DNA of 10,584 nt from an uncultured Lachnospiraceae bacterium (GTDB lineage Bacteria; Bacillota; Clostridia; Lachnospirales; Lachnospiraceae): NCBI GenBank assembly GCA_902796375.1, contig CADBOW010000205.1, forward strand, positions 1-10,584, in the 5' to 3' direction. A program made the translations under genes and the position numbers. This document shows positions 7,137 to 10,584 of the stretch, piece after piece (position 1 is the stretch's first letter; every line of letters starts with the position of its first letter). The notes beneath the pieces were generated by a model. The model had not been told where the DNA came from. It ran no database searches and saw nothing but the letters and a program-made list of their open reading frames with translations.

Positions 7137-8429
7137 TCACTTCAGCCCAAGCGCCTTGTCTACATCAAAGCCCTTCAGGCAAAGATCTTCACCTTCTTCA
7201 TTATATACATGTACCGTTGCCATGTAATGCTTCAGCCTTTCTGCCAGCTGCTCTTTCGAATCGCAAACCAGATAGAGTCTGGTAAGAACCTGCTTCTCAT
7301 TTCCGATCCACTCGGGCAGAACGTCATCTCCTTCATGGAGACGCTGGATATTCTCGATGGCACAGGGATCATCCTTCCAAGCATCCAGCCCTTCGATCTT
7401 CGCGATCTTCCCCTGCTTCAGAAGGAACCAGAGGGTTGCCGCATGCTTTCCTCTCAGATAGGTATCATCATCCTTAGCCAGATCCAGATCTCCCTCCGAC
7501 CCGGTCAGCGCAAAGCGGATCAGCATTTCTCTCTGATCAAAGCCGTGGATCGCCTTCATCAGCAGATGCGGTGCCTCACCCTGCAGGCGGAATCCGGTAT
7601 CATATACATAGAATTCACCGTTCTCAAAGAAACCGGACAGCATCAGGATACCGTTCTTGATCCCGATCTCCTTAAACATCCGCACTGCATTTTCATGCAT
7701 ACGGGAGAAATATTCATCCAGATGCTTGGAGGGATAGGTACCTCCCAGGCAGACACGGGACAGACCCGGCTGCTCGTCCGTAGTATATCTGTCGTAAATG
7801 CAGGACGCGGAGCATACACCATCCTTGAAGGTATAATACATGCCCATATCTTCACACTGCATATACTTCTCTACGATAAAGCGTTTTTTATAGGAAGCAT
7901 CCAGAGCCACCTCAACGCCCTTTCGAAGCTCTTCCTCATTGTATGCAACGGTCATTCCCACACCGCCGCCGTTATCCACCGGCTTCACCATGACCGGATA
8001 TACGATCTTGTCCAGATCCTCTCGCTTCATATCCGCATCCAGATAGAATTCCGGAATTCCGTGTACACCATACCGTTCGCAGGTTGCCTTGAATACATCC
8101 TTGAATGCGAATACATCCACGATCTGCTGTGTAGCATAGCAGGGAAGATTCAGGGCTTCGCAGACCTTACAGTAGGAAGGAACCAGAATATCGGCCACGC
8201 CCACCAGCACGCCGTCTACCTGCTCCTCATTTGCCAGAGCCACAAGTCCGGGGACATCCATCCCATCCACATCATATGCCTTCCATGCCGCCTTCTTGGC
8301 CGGATCCGTATGCCGTCCGGAGCTGACGATGGTCTTGATCCCCATGCTGTTTGCGATCTCCACCAGCGGGGTGGTCTCCGGGTTCCCGCCCAGGATCAGA
8401 AGCTTCTTTCCTTCAAATTCACGTTCCAT
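7137..8429 (-). CDS. ATP-grasp family carboxylate ligase-like protein
   Basis: 430 residues with the ATP-grasp layout: an N-terminal pre-ATP-grasp Rossmann-like domain beginning KKLLILGGNP (8-17), an ATP-binding lobe with YPVMVKPVDNGGGVGM (144-159) holding Lys149 and the Gly-rich loop, and a catalytic lobe ending in FYVYDTGFRLQGEAP (273-287) with Arg281. Family members join a carboxylate (through an acyl-phosphate) to an amine or thiol; relatives include carbamoyl-phosphate synthase, PylC and amino acid ligases. The usual Glu-X-Asn-X-Arg metal signature reads Asp277-Thr-Gly279-Phe-Arg281, so the Asn ligand is missing. Clostridial ATP-grasp relatives with a similar G-(F/Y)-R form exist as far as I recall, so this may be a subfamily trait rather than decay. 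Residues about 320-430 form a C-terminal region that I cannot assign. It lies 15 bases after the hydrolase gene and 47 before the SDR gene. It may make an amide-linked precursor; that is inference. Confidence 0.88.
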   Translation of the reverse strand: MEREFEGKKLLILGGNPETTPLVEIANSMGIKTIVSSGRHTDPAKKAAWKAYDVDGMDVPGLVALANEEQVDGVLVGVADILVPSYCKVCEALNLPCYATQQIVDVFAFKDVFKATCERYGVHGIPEFYLDADMKREDLDKIVYPVMVKPVDNGGGVGMTVAYNEEELRKGVEVALDASYKKRFIVEKYMQCEDMGMYYTFKDGVCSASCIYDRYTTDEQPGLSRVCLGGTYPSKHLDEYFSRMHENAVRMFKEIGIKNGILMLSGFFENGEFYVYDTGFRLQGEAPHLLMKAIHGFDQREMLIRFALTGSEGDLDLAKDDDTYLRGKHAATLWFLLKQGKIAKIEGLDAWKDDPCAIENIQRLHEGDDVLPEWIGNEKQVLTRLYLVCDSKEQLAERLKHYMATVHVYNEEGEDLCLKGFDVDKALGLK

Positions 8430-8444
8430 ATTCTATCCTCTTTT

Positions 8445-9209
8445 CTATAATTCAATCCCCTCGCCCTGACGCATCAGAGTACAGGGAAGTTTCTTCTCTC
8501 TCATGATCTCATAGAAACGCCCCACATCTCCGTGATGTAATGCTGTAAGACCATAATGACAGGGGATCGTAGTCTTGGGTTTCAGAAGCTCTGCCATCTG
8601 AGGCAGATCCTCTTCGCTCATATTTCCATAGGCACCGTTGATGGGGCCGATCAGAACATCCAGGTCTCTCGGAAGGGAAATCACCCGGTCCAGACGAAGG
8701 CAGGTATCTCCGGTTTCATAAACCTTCTTTCCGTCCACCGTCACAATAACGCCCACCGCATCGGGCGCTCCTTCACCGTGATCGCAGTCTACAAAATCGA
8801 TCCGGAAGCTTCCGATCTCCTCACTGTCACCGGCCTTTATATATCTGATCCGGGAGTTGTAATACTCCATCTCTGTCTGCCGGATCAGCTTCTCACAGTC
8901 TGTGGAGCAGAGAAGTCTGGTGGATCCGTTTCCCATCATCTGCGGAACTGCATCTATATCAAAATGATCCAGATGCGGATGGGTACAGATCACGGCATCA
9001 AAGATCAGCTCCTCCGGAAGCAGTATCTTCGGCAGAAGTCTCCGAAAACCCGGATCCTTCTCGATCCGTTCCACGCAATCGGAAAGATACAGATCGATGG
9101 CGAGCAGCTCGCCCTTCGCACTCTTCAGTATGAACCCGGCCTGTCCCACCGCGAAAAGAAATGTTTTCCCAAGCGGTGCCGCCTGTATTTTCTCTGCCAA
9201 TCGTAACAT
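8445..9209 (-). CDS. UlaG-like metallo-beta-lactamase-fold hydrolase
   Basis: 254 residues, shorter than UlaG (about 350) but of the size of many UlaG-like proteins. The metal-binding motif THPHLDHFD (76-84) carries His77, His79, Asp81 and His82. His144 (DCDHGEG), Asp168 (ETGDTCL) and His218 (CHYG) complete a plausible two-metal site. The opening GQAGFIL (22-28) and the NGAYGNMS segment (191-198) are typical of the UlaG/YtnP-like branch, whose characterised member opens the lactone of ascorbate 6-phosphate. Cytoplasmic; no signal peptide. In a glycan locus it could cleave a phosphodiester, lactone or similar ester in a precursor. The substrate is not readable. It has the best ribosome site in the window (AAGGAGGT, 6 bases before the ATG) and follows the longest gap (81 bases), so expression may be set partly on its own. 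The ATP-grasp gene starts 15 bases after its stop. Confidence 0.9.
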   Translation of the reverse strand: MLRLAEKIQAAPLGKTFLFAVGQAGFILKSAKGELLAIDLYLSDCVERIEKDPGFRRLLPKILLPEELIFDAVICTHPHLDHFDIDAVPQMMGNGSTRLLCSTDCEKLIRQTEMEYYNSRIRYIKAGDSEEIGSFRIDFVDCDHGEGAPDAVGVIVTVDGKKVYETGDTCLRLDRVISLPRDLDVLIGPINGAYGNMSEEDLPQMAELLKPKTTIPCHYGLTALHHGDVGRFYEIMREKKLPCTLMRQGEGIEL

Positions 9210-9290
9210 AAATCTACCTCCTTATGTCAAGCCCTTCACGCCTTCCGACTGTAACCCCTGTTCTCCCCGTACCTGGATGGGAACGAACTG
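9210..9290. other. Longest intergenic gap, between the glycosyltransferase and hydrolase genes
   Basis: 81 bases with no gene. Near the hydrolase start there is a TTGACA, but it lies only 2 bases before the ribosome site, so it cannot be a -35 box for that gene. A GTTC...GAAC pairing with a bulge gives only a weak hairpin without a T-run. I see no believable promoter, riboswitch or terminator. Confidence 0.6.
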
Positions 9291-10520
9291 TTATGCATGC
9301 GAGTTCCCCCCATACAGGAACCGCTTTGTAAGCTGTCTTCGAAGCTCCATGGTCTTCGGAACCGATACTGTCAGGATCCTCCTGCGATGAACCCCGTATT
9401 CCGCCAATCGATTCACTGCCTGTGATGCAAATGCTTCACCCACCGAAGCAACGAGAACAAAATCAAATTCCATCTGTTTCACCTGCTCCACCGGATCCAC
9501 ATCCAGACAGCAGCGTCGATATTCCCAATAGTCATCATCGATCCATCCGACCACTCTGCAATGTCCGGTCTCCTGAAACCGGTTCACCAGCTGTTGGCCG
9601 AAGGTTCCCGCGCTGTAGATCACTACGCGTTTTCCGTAATACGCCTTGTCGAAGGTGGAATAGTCATCCTCCGGAAGTCGACCTCCGGAACGGATGATAC
9701 AGATTGACAGAACATAATCCGTGATCTGATCCGCCAGCCCAAGCTCCTCCGCTTCCTTCACGCTGTCTTTCCACCGCATCATATATTCATACAGACTGCG
9801 CAGCTTTCCGGCTTCGGCAGAAAATGGAGTAATCTGCTTCAGCATGGAATCCTCCCGCTGTCTGTAGTGATATTCCGTATTATCCGTCACCGCCACCTTC
9901 CTGCTGCGGAGAAGCGCCGGATAGGTCACTGCCGCATCCTCGCCGATGGAAACGGATTCATCCACCTGCATCTGCGGTTCGAATACGATCTCCTTTTTAA
10001 AAAGCTTATTCCACACATAGGTGGAGATCCCCGGTCTGTAAAATGCCCCGCCGGACATCATTTTCTTATGAACCTGCTCCCAGAGTTCCTCGCCCTGGTA
10101 CAAACCGGAGGGAATCCCGTCAACGATCCTGGCCGACCGGTCGAACAGCACCCTGGTCTGTCCGGCACATACGATATCCGCATCTGTCTCCTGATACACT
10201 GCCACCAGTTTCTCGATAAACTGCGGACCGATCCAGTCATCCCCGTCCACATGGGAAATCAGACTGCCCGTCGCCACTGCGAGACCAGCCTTCCGCGCGG
10301 ACACCAGTCCGCCGTTCTTCTTATGAACTACCTTGATCCGAGAATCCTTGGAAGCATACAGATCACAGATCTGAGGACAACGATCCTTCGATCCGTCATC
10401 CACAAGAATGATCTCTATATTCCGGTAAGTCTGATTCAGGATACTCTCTATACAGATCCCGACATACCGGTCGATCATATAGATGGGTACAATTATGCTG
10501 ATGAGCGGTTGTGCTTCCAT
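9291..10520 (-). CDS. Family 2 glycosyltransferase with a C-terminal Rossmann-like domain
   Basis: 409 residues from the ATG at 10520. The N-terminal GT-A domain begins LISIIVPIY (6-14) and carries VDDGS (40-44), the SARKAG segment (74-79), the DXD metal site in HVDGDDW (90-96), and the catalytic-type acidic pair in GEDA (193-196). It should transfer a sugar from a nucleotide sugar onto a lipid-linked or growing glycan at the inner membrane face; no membrane helix is visible. From about 296 a second domain opens with GKRVVIYSAGTFG, a nucleotide-binding-like Rossmann start that continues to about 385 with VVGWIDDD (323-330) and FVLVAS (354-359). This tail is often fused to GT2 enzymes in clostridia and may bind a nucleotide or sugar nucleotide; that role is unproven. 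I prefer 10520 over the ATG at 10532 because GGAG stands 6 bases before it and the latter has no site. The acceptor and sugar are unknown. Confidence 0.94.
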   Translation of the reverse strand: MEAQPLISIIVPIYMIDRYVGICIESILNQTYRNIEIILVDDGSKDRCPQICDLYASKDSRIKVVHKKNGGLVSARKAGLAVATGSLISHVDGDDWIGPQFIEKLVAVYQETDADIVCAGQTRVLFDRSARIVDGIPSGLYQGEELWEQVHKKMMSGGAFYRPGISTYVWNKLFKKEIVFEPQMQVDESVSIGEDAAVTYPALLRSRKVAVTDNTEYHYRQREDSMLKQITPFSAEAGKLRSLYEYMMRWKDSVKEAEELGLADQITDYVLSICIIRSGGRLPEDDYSTFDKAYYGKRVVIYSAGTFGQQLVNRFQETGHCRVVGWIDDDYWEYRRCCLDVDPVEQVKQMEFDFVLVASVGEAFASQAVNRLAEYGVHRRRILTVSVPKTMELRRQLTKRFLYGGNSHA

Positions 10521-10584
10521 TTCACACTCCATGAATCGGATGATTTGTCCCAGGCTTCCGCCATTTGGACATACATGGATATTA
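10493..10584 (-). CDS. Possible 3' end of an upstream gene, overlapping the glycosyltransferase start
   Basis: A frame open from the window edge ends in TAA at 10495-10493. It would encode about 30 residues with QMAEAWDKSSDSW followed by a basic end. If real, it overlaps the glycosyltransferase start by 28 bases. Two other frames also stay open from the edge: one ends in a TGA a single base before the ATG at 10520, and the other is in frame with the glycosyltransferase itself. I prefer this one because its residues look more protein-like, with more of the G/C third positions seen in the neighbouring genes, but 92 bases cannot settle it. No family can be named. Confidence 0.27.
   Translation of the reverse strand, partial: ISMYVQMAEAWDKSSDSWSVKWKHNRSSA
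10527..10530 (-). promoter_or_regulatory. Ribosome binding site that favours the second ATG of the glycosyltransferase
   Basis: GGAG on the minus strand lies 6 bases before the ATG at 10520. The alternative ATG at 10532 overlaps the site's first bases and has no purine-rich stretch upstream, so the shorter form is more likely. Confidence 0.6.

Noticed and set aside
6990..8450. Plus-strand open frame of 486 codons opposite the ATP-grasp gene
   Set aside because: No family features, and it covers the complement of a well-supported ATP-grasp gene plus part of the SDR gene.
8556..9206. Plus-strand open frame of 216 codons opposite the hydrolase gene
   Set aside because: The minus strand encodes an intact metal-binding hydrolase here; the plus frame has no motif.
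9210..9235. TTGACA as a -35 promoter box before the hydrolase gene
   Set aside because: It is only 2 bases from the ribosome site, leaving no room for a -10 box or transcription start before the gene.

Overview
The window is a dense run of ten recognisable genes, all on the minus strand. It reads from right to left and is cut at both ends. There is no rRNA, tRNA, CRISPR array, insertion sequence or transposase. The gaps between genes are 4 to 81 bases, so this is probably one long transcription unit that continues past both edges. I see no convincing promoter and no intrinsic terminator inside. Strong purine-rich ribosome binding sites, roughly half G+C, and the gene families (Dlt-like genes, LicD, UlaG-like hydrolase, clostridial-style GT2 with a C-terminal Rossmann domain) suggest a Firmicute, most likely a gut clostridium of the Lachnospiraceae type. 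This is inferred from gene content and style, not from any search.

Right-hand part (about 10584 to 6319): a possible upstream gene end, a family 2 glycosyltransferase with a C-terminal nucleotide-binding-like domain, an UlaG-like metallo-beta-lactamase-fold hydrolase, an ATP-grasp ligase with altered metal ligands, and a classical SDR oxidoreductase. These look like sugar transfer plus small-molecule tailoring enzymes, as found in capsule or exopolysaccharide clusters. Middle (6245 to 3784): a LicD-family phosphotransferase, which in known members adds phosphocholine or similar phospho-groups to surface glycans, and a membrane-anchored extracellular transglutaminase-like protein with Ig-like domains and an intact Cys-His-Asp triad.

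Left-hand part (3757 to 1): a Dlt-like module in the order adenylation enzyme, carrier protein, MBOAT acyltransferase, SGNH-type membrane-anchored protein. By analogy with teichoic acid D-alanylation, the adenylation enzyme should load an amino acid onto the carrier protein, and the MBOAT protein and its partner should move it across the membrane onto a surface polymer. Three things set it apart from classical dltABCD: the gene order is A-C-B-D; the adenylation pocket differs from DltA at the positions I can align (a Lys where DltA has Met, and no match to the DltA Cys linked to D-Ala choice); and the SGNH partner has Cys at the nucleophile position.

Taken together, the window looks like part of a surface-glycan locus that builds a polymer and decorates it with a LicD-type phospho-group and an amino acid or other acyl group that may not be D-alanine. 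The linked transglutaminase-like protein is the most puzzling part and may act on the decorated polymer or its protein partners. That combined function is inference.
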